A program made the position numbers and the translations under genes. A stretch of DNA of 64,000 nt, from positions 2,149,001 through 2,213,000 of the forward strand of contig NZ_CP027231.1 of assembly GCF_002998435.1 (NCBI RefSeq), given 5' to 3'. Position 1 is the first letter of the stretch. Every line of letters begins with the position of its first letter. Below, piece after piece: positions 37,512 to 46,590 of the stretch. Source of the DNA: Bacteroides zoogleoformans. GTDB lineage: Bacteria > Bacteroidota > Bacteroidia > Bacteroidales > Bacteroidaceae. The notes beneath the pieces were generated by a model. That model was not told the origin of the DNA. It was given only the letters and a program-made list of their open reading frames with translations, and did no database searches.

Positions 37512-38636
37512 TTATTCCACCACCCTCCTGAAACGTTCAAGAAATATATCCGCCTCCTCCAGCCCGAGACAGAGGGGCGGAAGCAGGCGAATCACATTCG
37601 TGCCACTGACGCCGGTAAACACATGTTGCTCTTTCAAAAGCCTCAGACGCAACTCTTTGATAGGAGCTTCAAATTCCAGACCAATCATCAATCCCAAGCC
37701 ACGCACATCCTTGATCTGCGGCATCTTCTTCAGCTCCTGTTGCAAATAAGCGCCGACCTTTGCGGCATTCTCCACAAGGTTTTCCCGCTCCATCACGTCC
37801 AATACGGCAAGTGCGGCACTGCAAGCCAGATGATTGCCGCCGAAAGTCGTCCCGAGCTGTCCGTAGACCGGAGCAAACATGGGACTGATGAGTACACCTG
37901 CCATCGGGAAACCGTTGCCGATGCCTTTTGCCACAGTGATGAGGTCAGCCTTGATGCCGTGGTACCGGTGGGCGAAGAACTTACCGCTGCGCCCGTATCC
38001 GCTCTGTATCTCATCGATAATCAGCACCGTATTGTGTTCGGTGCAGGTCTGACGCAGGGCGTGCATAAACTCACCGGTGGGCAGTTGTATGCCGCCCACC
38101 CCCTGAATGCCTTCGATGATGACGGCACAGACATCGCCCTTGTCCAACTCTTCCTTCATGGCTTCGATGTCGTTCAACGGCAGGTAGGTGACGTGTCCGC
38201 AGGCGTTGATGGGAGCGATGATTTTAGGATTGTCGGTAACTTCTACCGCCAGCGAGGTACGTCCGTGGAAAGCCTTCTCGAAAGAAACCACGCGCGTCCG
38301 GCCGTTATGAAAGGAAGCCAGCTTCAGGGCATTCTCGTTAGCCTCGGCTCCACTGTTGACGAGGAATAAGGAATAGTCGTCGTAGCCGCATGCCTTACCC
38401 AGCCGTTCGGCCAGCTGTTGCTGCAACTTGTTGATCACCGAGTTGGAATAAAACCCCAGTGTCGCCACCTGTCGGCTTATCATCTCTACATAGTGCGGGT
38501 GGGCATGTCCGATGGAAATAACAGCGTGGCCGCCATACAGGTCGAGGTACTCCGTACCCTCCTCATCCCACACGTAGCAGCCCTTGCCTTTGACAATGTT
38601 GATGTCAAAAAGAGGATATACATCAAATAGATTCAT
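37512..38636 (-). CDS. argD: acetylornithine/succinylornithine aminotransferase
   Basis: A 374-residue class III PLP aminotransferase in arginine synthesis. The PLP lysine is in DLITVAKGIGNGFPMAGVL, the preceding LIIDEIQSGYGRSGK supplies the ring-stacking Asp, and NSGAEANENALKLAS is the phosphate-binding segment. In Bacteroides the pathway is known to run through N-succinyl intermediates, so the physiological substrate may be N-succinylornithine. I start at the ATG at 38636; a TTG two codons upstream is possible. It is the last gene of the argR-argG-argC-argD cluster. Confidence 0.92.
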   Translation of the reverse strand: MNLFDVYPLFDINIVKGKGCYVWDEEGTEYLDLYGGHAVISIGHAHPHYVEMISRQVATLGFYSNSVINKLQQQLAERLGKACGYDDYSLFLVNSGAEANENALKLASFHNGRTRVVSFEKAFHGRTSLAVEVTDNPKIIAPINACGHVTYLPLNDIEAMKEELDKGDVCAVIIEGIQGVGGIQLPTGEFMHALRQTCTEHNTVLIIDEIQSGYGRSGKFFAHRYHGIKADLITVAKGIGNGFPMAGVLISPMFAPVYGQLGTTFGGNHLACSAALAVLDVMERENLVENAAKVGAYLQQELKKMPQIKDVRGLGLMIGLEFEAPIKELRLRLLKEQHVFTGVSGTNVIRLLPPLCLGLEEADIFLERFRRVVE

Positions 38637-38762
38637 AAGCAAAAAGAAGCACTTCCCCTAAAGGGAATTACCTTCGTTTTTTAGGTAATTAAATACTGTT
38701 TTCCGTCCATTCCTCCTCCCCTTCATACGCGAGGGGACCGGGAAAAAGGCCGGCGTGGGTTT

Positions 38763-39731
38763 CTAAAATGCGCTCGGCTTGAGCCTAAGCCCCACAGTCT
38801 CTTCCAGATTGAACATCAGATTCATGTTATGCACAGCCTGTCCGGCAGCCCCTTTCAGCAGGTTGTCAATGCAGGAGATGATGAGCAGTTTGTTTCCATG
38901 CTTCTCCAGATGGATAAGACACTTGTTGGTGTTCACCACCTGCTTCAGGTCGATGTTCTTCTCCACAATGTGCGTAAAGGAATCTTTGGCATAATACCCC
39001 TCGTACATGCGTACGATCTCTTCCTCCTCCACTTTGGTCTTCACCACGAGGGTGGCGAAGATGCCGCGAGGAAAGTCGCCACGGTAGGGAATGAAATCAA
39101 TCTCCGAGTTGAAACTGTTTTGCAACTGCTTGAGCGACTGTTTGATTTCGGGTACGTGCTGGTGCTCGAAAGCTTTATAGACACTCAGGTTGTTGTCGCG
39201 CCAGCTGAAGTGGCTCGTTGCGCCCGGCTTTACGCCTGCCCCCGTGCTGCCGGTGATGGCGTTCACCATGATATCGTCGTTCAGCATCAGGTGCTTGGCC
39301 AGAGGCAGCAGTCCCAACTGAATGCAGGTGGCAAAACAGCCCGGATTGGCAACGTGCTTTGCCGTGCAGGTGGCGCGACGGTTCAACTCCGGCAGGCCAT
39401 AGATGAAGTCGTGTTCAGGCGAAGCGATGCGATAGTCCATGGAGAGGTCGATAATCTTCAACTCTTCCGGAACGTTGTGGCTCTCCAGAAACTTCCTTGT
39501 ATCGCCGTGTGCCGTACAAAAGAAGAGCACGTCGATTTCGTCTAACGGCAGGCGGTCGGTAAACTCCAACTCCGTTTCGCCGTACAGACCTTCGTGCACG
39601 TCGGCGATTTTGTTTCCGGCATGGCTCGAGCTGTTGACGAAGGCGATTTCCGCTTCAGGGTGGTTAATGAGCAAGCGTATCAGTTCGCCTGCCGTATAGC
39701 CGGCTCCTCCGATAATTCCTACTTTAATCAT
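38763..39731 (-). CDS. argC: N-acetyl (or N-succinyl)-gamma-glutamyl-phosphate reductase
   Basis: A 322-residue NADPH-dependent reductase in arginine biosynthesis. The N-terminal nucleotide-binding motif is VGIIGGAGYTAGELIRLL. The catalytic Cys is in HVANPGCFATCIQLGLLPL, STGAGVKPG and FIPYRGDFPRGIFAT follow, and the length fits ArgC (about 320-345). It follows argG after a 208-bp gap containing a palindromic repeat. Confidence 0.94.
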   Translation of the reverse strand: MIKVGIIGGAGYTAGELIRLLINHPEAEIAFVNSSSHAGNKIADVHEGLYGETELEFTDRLPLDEIDVLFFCTAHGDTRKFLESHNVPEELKIIDLSMDYRIASPEHDFIYGLPELNRRATCTAKHVANPGCFATCIQLGLLPLAKHLMLNDDIMVNAITGSTGAGVKPGATSHFSWRDNNLSVYKAFEHQHVPEIKQSLKQLQNSFNSEIDFIPYRGDFPRGIFATLVVKTKVEEEEIVRMYEGYYAKDSFTHIVEKNIDLKQVVNTNKCLIHLEKHGNKLLIISCIDNLLKGAAGQAVHNMNLMFNLEETVGLRLKPSAF

Positions 39732-39806
39732 ATTGTCAATCTCTATTGTTTTTTAGGTTATAATCTGTTGTCCGATAAAGCGGTAAGGTTTGGCGATGCA
39801 CATTCT

Positions 39807-39918
39807 TTAGACGCGGATGGCGCAGATAACACAGTCTTATCTTAAAAAAGAAACATCATGTTTTCATCCCGCACGATAAAAGAAAAAAATCTGCGGCATC
39901 CGTGTCATCCGCGTCTAA
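39807..39918. repeat. REP-like inverted repeat between argG and argC
   Basis: TTAGACGCGGATGGCGCAGAT (39807-39827) is inverted against 39889-39918 (ending ATCCGCGTCTAA); the right arm carries an extra nine-base piece. GACGCGGATGACACGGAT-like palindromes look like dispersed intergenic repeats in Bacteroides, and such structures can modulate downstream mRNA. Confidence 0.6.
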
Positions 39919-39939
39919 AAAATAATCCCCCTCCCAACT

Positions 39940-41148
39940 CTAAATTTCTTCCTCCTTATGATTGGCATAATACACCCGCAACGGCGTAGAGGTCACTTTG
40001 ATAAAGCCTTTGGCATCTTCTGCCGTCCAGCCTTTCTGCATCTCTCCGTATTCGCCGAATTTAGTCTTCACGAGGTCATCCTTGCTTTCCACACCTACGG
40101 TAGAGAAGCCCAACGGACGAAGCTCCAGAATGGCCGTACCGTTCACGTGGCGTTGCGAAGACTCCAGCATAGCCTCAATGTCGCGCATCACCGGCTCCAG
40201 GTATTGGCTCTCGTGCAGGAACATGCCGTACCAGTTGGCCACTTGGTCTTTCCAGTACTGCTGCCATTTGCTCAATGTATATTTTTCGAGAAAGCGGTGA
40301 GCGCCGATAATCAGCATTGCCGCAGCCGCCTCGAAGCCCACGCGTCCCTTGATGCCTATTATCGTGTCGCCCACATGCATGTCGCGCCCGATGCCGTAAG
40401 CCGCACCAATCTCTTCTACTTTCCGGATGGTTTGGATGGGGTCGTCAAACGCCTCGTTGTTCACCGCTTTCAGCTCGCCTTGCTCAAAGGTGAGGCGCAA
40501 CTGCTCGCTGCCTTCTTTCCGGCAATGCTTCAGGTAGGCGCTTTCGGGCAATCCTTGGGCAGAGTCGAGAATCTCGCCACCGCAGATGCTGGTACCCCAC
40601 AGCCCCACGTTATACGAGTATTTCAGCTTGGCAAAGTCGGCGGCAAAGCCATGCTTGTTCAGGTAGTCGATTTCCTCCTGACGGCTCAGGGCCATGTCTC
40701 GCGTCAGTGTGATGATTTCCACGCCCGGCGCCATCACCAGAAAGGTCATGTCGAACCGTATCTGGTCGTTGCCTGCCCCCGTAGACCCGTGGGCTATGGC
40801 GTCTGCCCCTATCTCGTTCGCATAGCGGGCAATGGCCAGTGCCTGAAAGATGCGCTCAGAACTTACGGAGACGGGGTAAGTGCCATTGCGCAACACATTG
40901 CCGAAGACCATGTACTTCAAGCTCTTGTCGTAATACTCCCGCGTCACGTCAAGGGTGACGTATGCCTTTGCTCCCAGTTTATAGGCATTCTCTTCATTGG
41001 TTTTCAGCTGTTCGGCGCTGAAGCCTCCGGTGTCGGCGCAAGCCGCGTAAACTTCGTATCCTTTCTCTTTGGCCAGATACATCACCGTGAACGAGGTGTC
41101 CAGACCACCGCTGAACGCCACTACTACTTTCTTCTTTTTTGCTTCCAT
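39940..41148 (-). CDS. argG: argininosuccinate synthase
   Basis: A 402-residue ATP-dependent ligase joining citrulline and aspartate. The ATP pyrophosphatase P-loop is VVVAFSGGLDTSF near the N-terminus. HGSTGAGNDQIRFD contains the citrulline/aspartate binding residues. The length (about 400) is normal. It follows the acetyltransferase gene by 15 bp on the same strand, in the argR-led cluster. Confidence 0.95.
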   Translation of the reverse strand: MEAKKKKVVVAFSGGLDTSFTVMYLAKEKGYEVYAACADTGGFSAEQLKTNEENAYKLGAKAYVTLDVTREYYDKSLKYMVFGNVLRNGTYPVSVSSERIFQALAIARYANEIGADAIAHGSTGAGNDQIRFDMTFLVMAPGVEIITLTRDMALSRQEEIDYLNKHGFAADFAKLKYSYNVGLWGTSICGGEILDSAQGLPESAYLKHCRKEGSEQLRLTFEQGELKAVNNEAFDDPIQTIRKVEEIGAAYGIGRDMHVGDTIIGIKGRVGFEAAAAMLIIGAHRFLEKYTLSKWQQYWKDQVANWYGMFLHESQYLEPVMRDIEAMLESSQRHVNGTAILELRPLGFSTVGVESKDDLVKTKFGEYGEMQKGWTAEDAKGFIKVTSTPLRVYYANHKEEEI

Positions 41149-41163
41149 TTCTTTTCGGACGTT

Positions 41164-41727
41164 TTAGATTTTATCATCTTCGTGCTGCTTCGGGTCGTAA
41201 AGCATGGCTGTGCAGATGCAGAATTTACGTTCCTTGGCCATCAATATATCGTGGTTGATGCACCCCTCGCACCCTTTCCAGAAGGCGTCGTCGTCCGTCA
41301 GCTCGTTGAAGGTGACGGGCACGTAGCCCAGTTCGGTATTCATCTTCATCACGGCTGCCCCGCTGGTGAGGCTGAATACCTTGGCGTTGGGCCATCGCAG
41401 GCGTGCCAACCGGAAAGAGGCCGTCTTGATGCGCTTGGCCAGCCCCAGCCCCCGGTAGTCGGGATGTACTATCAAACCCGAAGTGGCCACGTATTGTTTG
41501 TTTCCCCAGCTCTCTATGTAGGTGAAGCCCGCAAACTCCTCGCCGCACAGGGCGATGATGGCCTTCCCTTCCCTCATCTTGGTGGCTACGTATTCGTGGG
41601 TGCGCTCCGCAATGCCGGTTCCACGTACCTTGGCAGCCTCACGGATGGTCTCCAGAATCTTGTCTACGTAACTTTCATGGGAGGCATCCGCCACCATCAC
41701 ATCAATTTGTTTCGAATCCATTTCCAT
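41164..41727 (-). CDS. GNAT acyltransferase of the arginine cluster (probable N-succinylglutamate synthase)
   Basis: A 187-residue GNAT-fold acyltransferase. The acyl-CoA pyrophosphate loop is VHPDYRGLGLAKRI, with GKAIIALCGEEFAGFTYIE in the preceding strands, and the C-terminal part carries a CEGCINHD-like cysteine pair. It sits between argR and argG. From memory, the orthologue in B. thetaiotaomicron has been tied by mutant fitness to the first, N-succinylglutamate-forming step of the Bacteroides succinyl arginine pathway. That link is established knowledge, not visible in the sequence; the family itself only shows a GNAT fold. Confidence 0.82.
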   Translation of the reverse strand: MEMDSKQIDVMVADASHESYVDKILETIREAAKVRGTGIAERTHEYVATKMREGKAIIALCGEEFAGFTYIESWGNKQYVATSGLIVHPDYRGLGLAKRIKTASFRLARLRWPNAKVFSLTSGAAVMKMNTELGYVPVTFNELTDDDAFWKGCEGCINHDILMAKERKFCICTAMLYDPKQHEDDKI

Positions 41728-41795
41728 TCATTGATTAGAGATGAAGAACAAGAGAATACCTCTTATCCTTTCATTTTGCTTTCTCGTTGTATATG

Positions 41796-42269
41796 TTATT
41801 TGATGTTCGGGATGATTTCCGAAAGAAAACTGAACACTTCGTCGTGCGATGCCGCCTCGTTCAGCACCAACATGATGGTGTCGTCTCCGGCAATGGTTCC
41901 CAGGATGGCGGGACATTCACGGTTGTCTATGTCGTAGGCCATACTGCTGGCATATCCGGGGCGAGTGCGGATGACGGCGATATTGGCGGAGAACTGAAGC
42001 GAGATGAAACCGCTTGTCATAAGCATCTCGCTGGTGCTTTGCTCGTTGGGGCGTTTGTACATGATATTGTTGGGCAATACATATACATACTTTCCGTTCA
42101 TGTTTGCTGCTTTTGCTACTTTCAGTTGCTTCAAGTCGCGTGACAAGGTGGCCTGTGTCAACTCAAAACCTTCCTTTTCCAAAGCAGATAACAATTCTTC
42201 CTGTGAACTGAGCTCTTTGCCTGAAATAATCATCTTGATGGTTTCTAACCGACTCGCTTTTTTCTTCAT
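41796..42269 (-). CDS. argR: arginine repressor ArgR
   Basis: A 157-residue hexameric DNA-binding regulator. The N-terminal winged helix-turn-helix contains the ArgR signature FELTQATLSRDLKQL. The C-terminal part has TIAGDDTIMLVLN, matching the arginine-binding and oligomerisation domain (GDDT). With arginine it represses arg genes. It is the first gene of the cluster and carries an ARG-box-like site immediately upstream of its start. Confidence 0.93.
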   Translation of the reverse strand: MKKKASRLETIKMIISGKELSSQEELLSALEKEGFELTQATLSRDLKQLKVAKAANMNGKYVYVLPNNIMYKRPNEQSTSEMLMTSGFISLQFSANIAVIRTRPGYASSMAYDIDNRECPAILGTIAGDDTIMLVLNEAASHDEVFSFLSEIIPNIK

Positions 42270-42274
42270 ACTTT

Positions 42275-42333
42275 TGTATAATTATTCTTGTGATGGCGCA
42301 AAATTAGCGTTTTTTTGAGATATAATATACAAA
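42275..42333 (-). promoter_or_regulatory. argR promoter with ARG-box-like operator
   Basis: On the minus strand TTTG (42333-42330), a 23-nt spacer and TAATTTTG (42306-42299) give a promoter with slightly long spacing. Between it and the start codon, TGTATAATTATTCT (42275-42288) matches 12 of 14 positions of the classical ARG half-site pair TGAATAATTATTCA. Arginine-dependent autorepression of the argR-led cluster is predicted. Confidence 0.6.
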
Positions 42334-42449
42334 AAAGAATATTTTTTGTGGTATTTTTATTCTTTATGCATATTGCGTAGGGGTAAACTTCTTTATCTCT
42401 CACGTGGTTTGGTTGGGAAATTCGTCATCGTGTCGTTGACGGTTTTGTG

Positions 42450-42501
42450 CTGCCCGTCATTCAATGAAACTTTTATAATGACGGGCAGTTTTTTCTTTAT
42501 T
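42450..42501 (+). terminator. orphan plus-strand intrinsic terminator
   Basis: CTGCCCGTCATT (42450-42461) pairs perfectly with AATGACGGGCAG (42477-42488), followed by TTTTTTCTTTATT on the plus strand. Both neighbouring genes are on the minus strand, so no known plus-strand transcript ends here. Confidence 0.75.
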
Positions 42502-42506
42502 GTCGG

Positions 42507-44075
42507 CTATTCCGGTTTTATCGTCCTATTGCGTACTTTGCGGAGGATATTTTGCATATTAAATACAATTTCCGGATGTTGTGATGCCGTATTGACACGC
42601 TCGTATCGGTCTTTTCTCATATCATAAAGTTGCGGGGTACTTGAATTTCCGGTCTCAACCTTCGGCCCCCACTGTATCATGGCAGGTCCATCGTTCGGTT
42701 CGATGTATTTCCAATCTTTGGTGCGTATGGACAATACATGATTGGCGGCAAGCTCCACTATCCAAGGTCGATCTGTACTATCTATCCCCAATAAGTTGTC
42801 GATGCGGTTATAGCTGTCGGACGCACTTCCTTTTGGGAAAACGGCATTTACTAACGCACCTAAAGAAGCCATCCAATCTATTTGCGACATCAGTACATCC
42901 GACTCTTGGCTTTCCTTTATCTTTTTAGGCCAGCGCACAATGGTAGGGACGGCAGTTCCTCCTTCGAATGCACTATACTTATTCCCTCTCCACGGGCCTG
43001 CAGGAGTATGCCCATGCAGCAATTCTTCTGCTTTATCGTCATAACCATCGTCTACCACGGGACCATTATCGCTCGACAGGATGATTAGTGTGTTTTCTGT
43101 CAAACCAAGTTTGTCCAACGTGTTCATTAGTTGTCCCACGGACCAGTCGAATTGAACGATGGCATCTCCGCGCAGTCCCATCGGGTTTTTGCCTCGGAAG
43201 CGTTCGTGCGGGAAGCGGGGAACGTGGATGTCATTGGTGGCAAAGTACATAAAGAACGGTTCTTTTTGATGTTGCTTTATGAAGTCGATGGCGTGACTTG
43301 TGATAGAGTCTGCTATATTTTCGTCTTTCCAGAGAGCCTTGCCTCCGCCTTTCATAAAGCCGATGCGGCTGATGCCGTTTACAATGGCCATGTCATGTCC
43401 GTGGCTTGGCTTCAGGTTATGAAGCAACTCAGGATTCCGGGCCCCTGTAGGTTCTCCGGCAAAGTTTTGTGTGTAGCTCACCTCAATGGGGGCAGAAGGG
43501 TCATGGTTTGCAACTTTCCCGTTTTCTATAAATACACATGGAACACGGTCGGCTGTTGCTGCCATGATGTAGTGGTAATCAAATCCCAAATCTCCTAAGG
43601 CGGCAGGGAGTGGAGCATTCCAGTCTTGCCGGGCGGTTTTGTCCCCCAGTCCTAAATGCCATTTACCGATGGCGCAAGTGGTATATCCGGCACTTTTGAA
43701 CATATCTGCCATTGTAAATTGTTCGGGGCGGATGATCATTCCCGCATTGCCGGCAGCTACATCCGTATCAGGACGACGCCATGCGTATTCGCCGGTCAAT
43801 ATGGAGTAGCGTGAAGGAGTACTGGTAGCTGCTATGGCATGTGAATTGGTAAAGCGAATGCCCTGATTCGCCAAACGATTGACGTTGGGAGTTTGTACGT
43901 TTTTTGCACCATAACATTCCAAATCGCCATAACCTAAGTCGTCAGCCAAAATAATGATCACATTGGGTAGTTCTCGGTTAGTCACCTTGTTGTTCTTGAC
44001 GTTCTGGGCTTTTGTAGGGAAAGCGGAACATACTATCGGTGTGAGAAGTGTGAATGCTAAATGTCGGTTTCTCAT
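42507..44075 (-). CDS. sulfatase (formylglycine-dependent, serine type)
   Basis: A 522-residue exported S1-family sulfatase (signal peptide ending about FPTKA). The N-terminal metal site is IILADDLGYGDL; the maturation site reads ATSTPSRYSILTG, i.e. S-x-P-x-R, so a Ser is converted to formylglycine by an anSME-type enzyme encoded elsewhere. IGKWHLG and HVPRFPHERF contribute the other active-site Lys/His residues. The substrate is not evident; it is similar to arylsulfatases. It follows tamL by 88 bp. Confidence 0.92.
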   Translation of the reverse strand: MRNRHLAFTLLTPIVCSAFPTKAQNVKNNKVTNRELPNVIIILADDLGYGDLECYGAKNVQTPNVNRLANQGIRFTNSHAIAATSTPSRYSILTGEYAWRRPDTDVAAGNAGMIIRPEQFTMADMFKSAGYTTCAIGKWHLGLGDKTARQDWNAPLPAALGDLGFDYHYIMAATADRVPCVFIENGKVANHDPSAPIEVSYTQNFAGEPTGARNPELLHNLKPSHGHDMAIVNGISRIGFMKGGGKALWKDENIADSITSHAIDFIKQHQKEPFFMYFATNDIHVPRFPHERFRGKNPMGLRGDAIVQFDWSVGQLMNTLDKLGLTENTLIILSSDNGPVVDDGYDDKAEELLHGHTPAGPWRGNKYSAFEGGTAVPTIVRWPKKIKESQESDVLMSQIDWMASLGALVNAVFPKGSASDSYNRIDNLLGIDSTDRPWIVELAANHVLSIRTKDWKYIEPNDGPAMIQWGPKVETGNSSTPQLYDMRKDRYERVNTASQHPEIVFNMQNILRKVRNRTIKPE

Positions 44076-44163
44076 AAGCTTTGTTTTTTATCGGAGAAGT
44101 TGTGACGATAAGTCTTTATTATTTCTTTTTCAGGTGCGGAATCACATGGTGTTCGCTATATTC

Positions 44164-46509
44164 TCAAAAAGGATAACCGATGGCAAAGTGCAATGCCATG
44201 CTATCTTTAAAGCGGGGGATATTGTAGTAACCCGACTTCCCGGTGTCATAAGGGTTGTGCAGTCCGATGCCCAGATCCAGACGGAAGACCAGAAATTCCA
44301 TGTCGTAGCGCAGGCCGAATCCCGTGCCCAAAGCTATCTGTTTGGGAAAGTTTTTCCAAGTAAGTTCCCCGTTCGGACGGTTTTCATCCTTACGTATCAG
44401 CCATACGTTGCCGGCATCCAGAAAGATGGCACCGTGCAAATCGCTGATGATGCGAAAACGATACTCCAGATTAGCTTCCATGCGGATGTCGCCTACGTGA
44501 TTAATATAAGTATACTTTTGAGTGTCTTCGGGCGGATAGCCTCCGGGACCTACGCTGCGTACCGAGAACGCTCTTACACTGTTGGCGCCTCCGATGTAGA
44601 ATTGTTCCGTATAGGGGGCGGTCGTTGCATTTCCGTAAGAGTAGATTATTCCGGCTGCAATGCGCGAAGCTATTTTGTTATTCCTGTCTATCCGATAATG
44701 ATAGCGAAACTCTGAATTCAGTTTCAGGAACTGGGCGAAAGGCACACCGAAGAGTTCTTTCCCCTCTTCTTTGAAAGATTGTCCTAACAGATGGTAAACA
44801 GCCGAGGTGACGTTGCCGGCCGACACAATGGAAGTTTGCCACCAGATGGGGTTACGCTTTCCGCGCACCGAGGCGTTATCGTACGTATAAGTATACTCCA
44901 TTGCAGGGATGAACTGGTCGCGCAGGCTGACGTATAGTGCCGGATTCTTGGCACGTAGTGCATCGAATTCTGCCGTGGGGTTCTGCAATACATTGAATGT
45001 CAGTCTGAAGGGGGTGATGCTGTGCTTGGTGGCAGGTTTGGGCTGGAAGTCATAAGTGACGTTCCCGCCGAAAGCCAGCAACTTGTAATATTTGGCCCGG
45101 TTCATTTGGTTGGCATACAGACGGAAAGTCGTTGTGGCGGGAAAGTCATATTCGCGGTCGCCCATACGCGGGAAGACCACACGCGGGAAGATAAGTGAAG
45201 AGGAAATCCCCATTTCGTAGCTGTTCATCAGCGAAGAGCGGTCCTTACCCGTCTGCCATTCGTACGAACCGTTCAATTTTACATTCCAGCTCTCACCACC
45301 GCCGAAAACGTTATTCTTTGTAACCGTAAAAGATGCGCCGGGGCCGGCCTGGCTGTTACTCTTCATCACGACATTAAAGTCCAATTCTGCATCGTATGGC
45401 TTGTCGAAAGCGGCCACGATTTTCATATCCAATGTGTCGGAGGCGAATGTCGTGTCGCGTGGTGTATATAGCATCTCCGCATAGCGGAATATGCCTACAT
45501 TGGCCAGACGTTCTTGCACACGGGTCTGGCGATACAAGCTATACATCTCCTGCATGGATTGCCGGCGTGCAATGCCTGCGCTGTCTTGCAACTGGCGTTT
45601 CCGGCGATAACCCTGATAATTCAGCCATCGGTAAAGCATATTGGGACGTACCCGTAGCTTGTCGTGATAGTGGATAGTCAAGCCTTTGTATGTTATGCTG
45701 TCATTGGGCTCCTCTCCTTGCTTCCCAAGCAGATGCACCGACTTTTCGCCTACATAGAAAGGCTTCTCCGCTACTTTGGGCATGCCGGGTACCGGTGTCA
45801 TGCGCATCTGCACATGTCCTCCGGGCACCATCGTCGTATCTGCCTGGAATGTCAGGTAGTCCGGACGGAAGTAATAGCAGCCCACATTGCGTAGCAAAGT
45901 ACTGATGCGGGTGCGTTCTCCATCCAAATCAACCACATTGAACTGTTCTCCCGGGCTGATCAGCGAATAGCGGCGCCCCGACTCCATGATACGGGTAGAA
46001 CGTTGGTTGAATCCCCGATAGCACACTGTATCTATAAAATAGGGATTACGCATATCTACCGTATATTGCAACTTTACTTTCAATGAATCTTTCGGGTCTG
46101 CGAAAGTTTTATAACTTACTTTCCCATTGAAATAACCATAGTCGCGCAACAGATTGACAGCGACCTTCCGGCGAATATCCGGATTGACGGTGGAGAGCAA
46201 CACCGGAGTGGAGGCGAACTTATCAAAAATCCATTTGCCCGGCCCTTTCTCATACTTCTGAAAGCTGTTGTATACCCACAAACCCAAAGGAAAAGGGTAG
46301 CGTATGCCGAAGATCGAGTTGTTGGGGGCTTTGTAAAGAGCAGCTTCTACCTCCACCATCGCCGCTTCCCCAACCGATGTCTTGCTCGGATTCAGGAAGA
46401 TCGTGGATTTCTGTCCGGTGTACAGCACTTCTCCCTCGGGCAGATGCTTCGTAGTGGAGCAAGCTGCAAGGAGCATTATACCTATTATATTTATTATCAG
46501 TCGTCTCAT
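44164..46509 (-). CDS. TamL: BamA/TamA-like outer-membrane lipoprotein
   Basis: A 781-residue Omp85-family outer membrane protein. It begins with a lipoprotein signal (LLAACSTTKHLPEGEVLYTG, Cys17), which distinguishes Bacteroidetes TamL from proteobacterial TamA. POTRA-like segments occupy roughly residues 20-330 and the C-terminal surface-antigen barrel follows, ending RFKDSMALHFAIGYPF with an aromatic C-terminal residue. The characteristic VRAFSVRSVGPGGYPP barrel motif (VRGF/Y region) is visible. With the adjacent TamB it forms the TAM for outer membrane assembly or lipid trafficking. Confidence 0.9.
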   Translation of the reverse strand: MRRLIINIIGIMLLAACSTTKHLPEGEVLYTGQKSTIFLNPSKTSVGEAAMVEVEAALYKAPNNSIFGIRYPFPLGLWVYNSFQKYEKGPGKWIFDKFASTPVLLSTVNPDIRRKVAVNLLRDYGYFNGKVSYKTFADPKDSLKVKLQYTVDMRNPYFIDTVCYRGFNQRSTRIMESGRRYSLISPGEQFNVVDLDGERTRISTLLRNVGCYYFRPDYLTFQADTTMVPGGHVQMRMTPVPGMPKVAEKPFYVGEKSVHLLGKQGEEPNDSITYKGLTIHYHDKLRVRPNMLYRWLNYQGYRRKRQLQDSAGIARRQSMQEMYSLYRQTRVQERLANVGIFRYAEMLYTPRDTTFASDTLDMKIVAAFDKPYDAELDFNVVMKSNSQAGPGASFTVTKNNVFGGGESWNVKLNGSYEWQTGKDRSSLMNSYEMGISSSLIFPRVVFPRMGDREYDFPATTTFRLYANQMNRAKYYKLLAFGGNVTYDFQPKPATKHSITPFRLTFNVLQNPTAEFDALRAKNPALYVSLRDQFIPAMEYTYTYDNASVRGKRNPIWWQTSIVSAGNVTSAVYHLLGQSFKEEGKELFGVPFAQFLKLNSEFRYHYRIDRNNKIASRIAAGIIYSYGNATTAPYTEQFYIGGANSVRAFSVRSVGPGGYPPEDTQKYTYINHVGDIRMEANLEYRFRIISDLHGAIFLDAGNVWLIRKDENRPNGELTWKNFPKQIALGTGFGLRYDMEFLVFRLDLGIGLHNPYDTGKSGYYNIPRFKDSMALHFAIGYPF

Positions 46510-46590
46510 TCTTTCTCTGTTCTTGTCGATATAAAGATGCAGGCATTCTCACCTGTGAAAAATAGGCATTGCATAAAACGGTGAGGACAC

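Noticed and set aside
39958..41937. 659-codon plus-strand open frame across argG and the acetyltransferase
   Set aside because: It runs antisense through two well-conserved genes and shows no domain of its own; long antisense frames arise from codon bias.
42507..44075. Sulfatase as a member of the downstream PUL
   Set aside because: It is on the opposite strand and separated from the PUL by tamL and tamB; it fits better with the tamB-tamL transcript.
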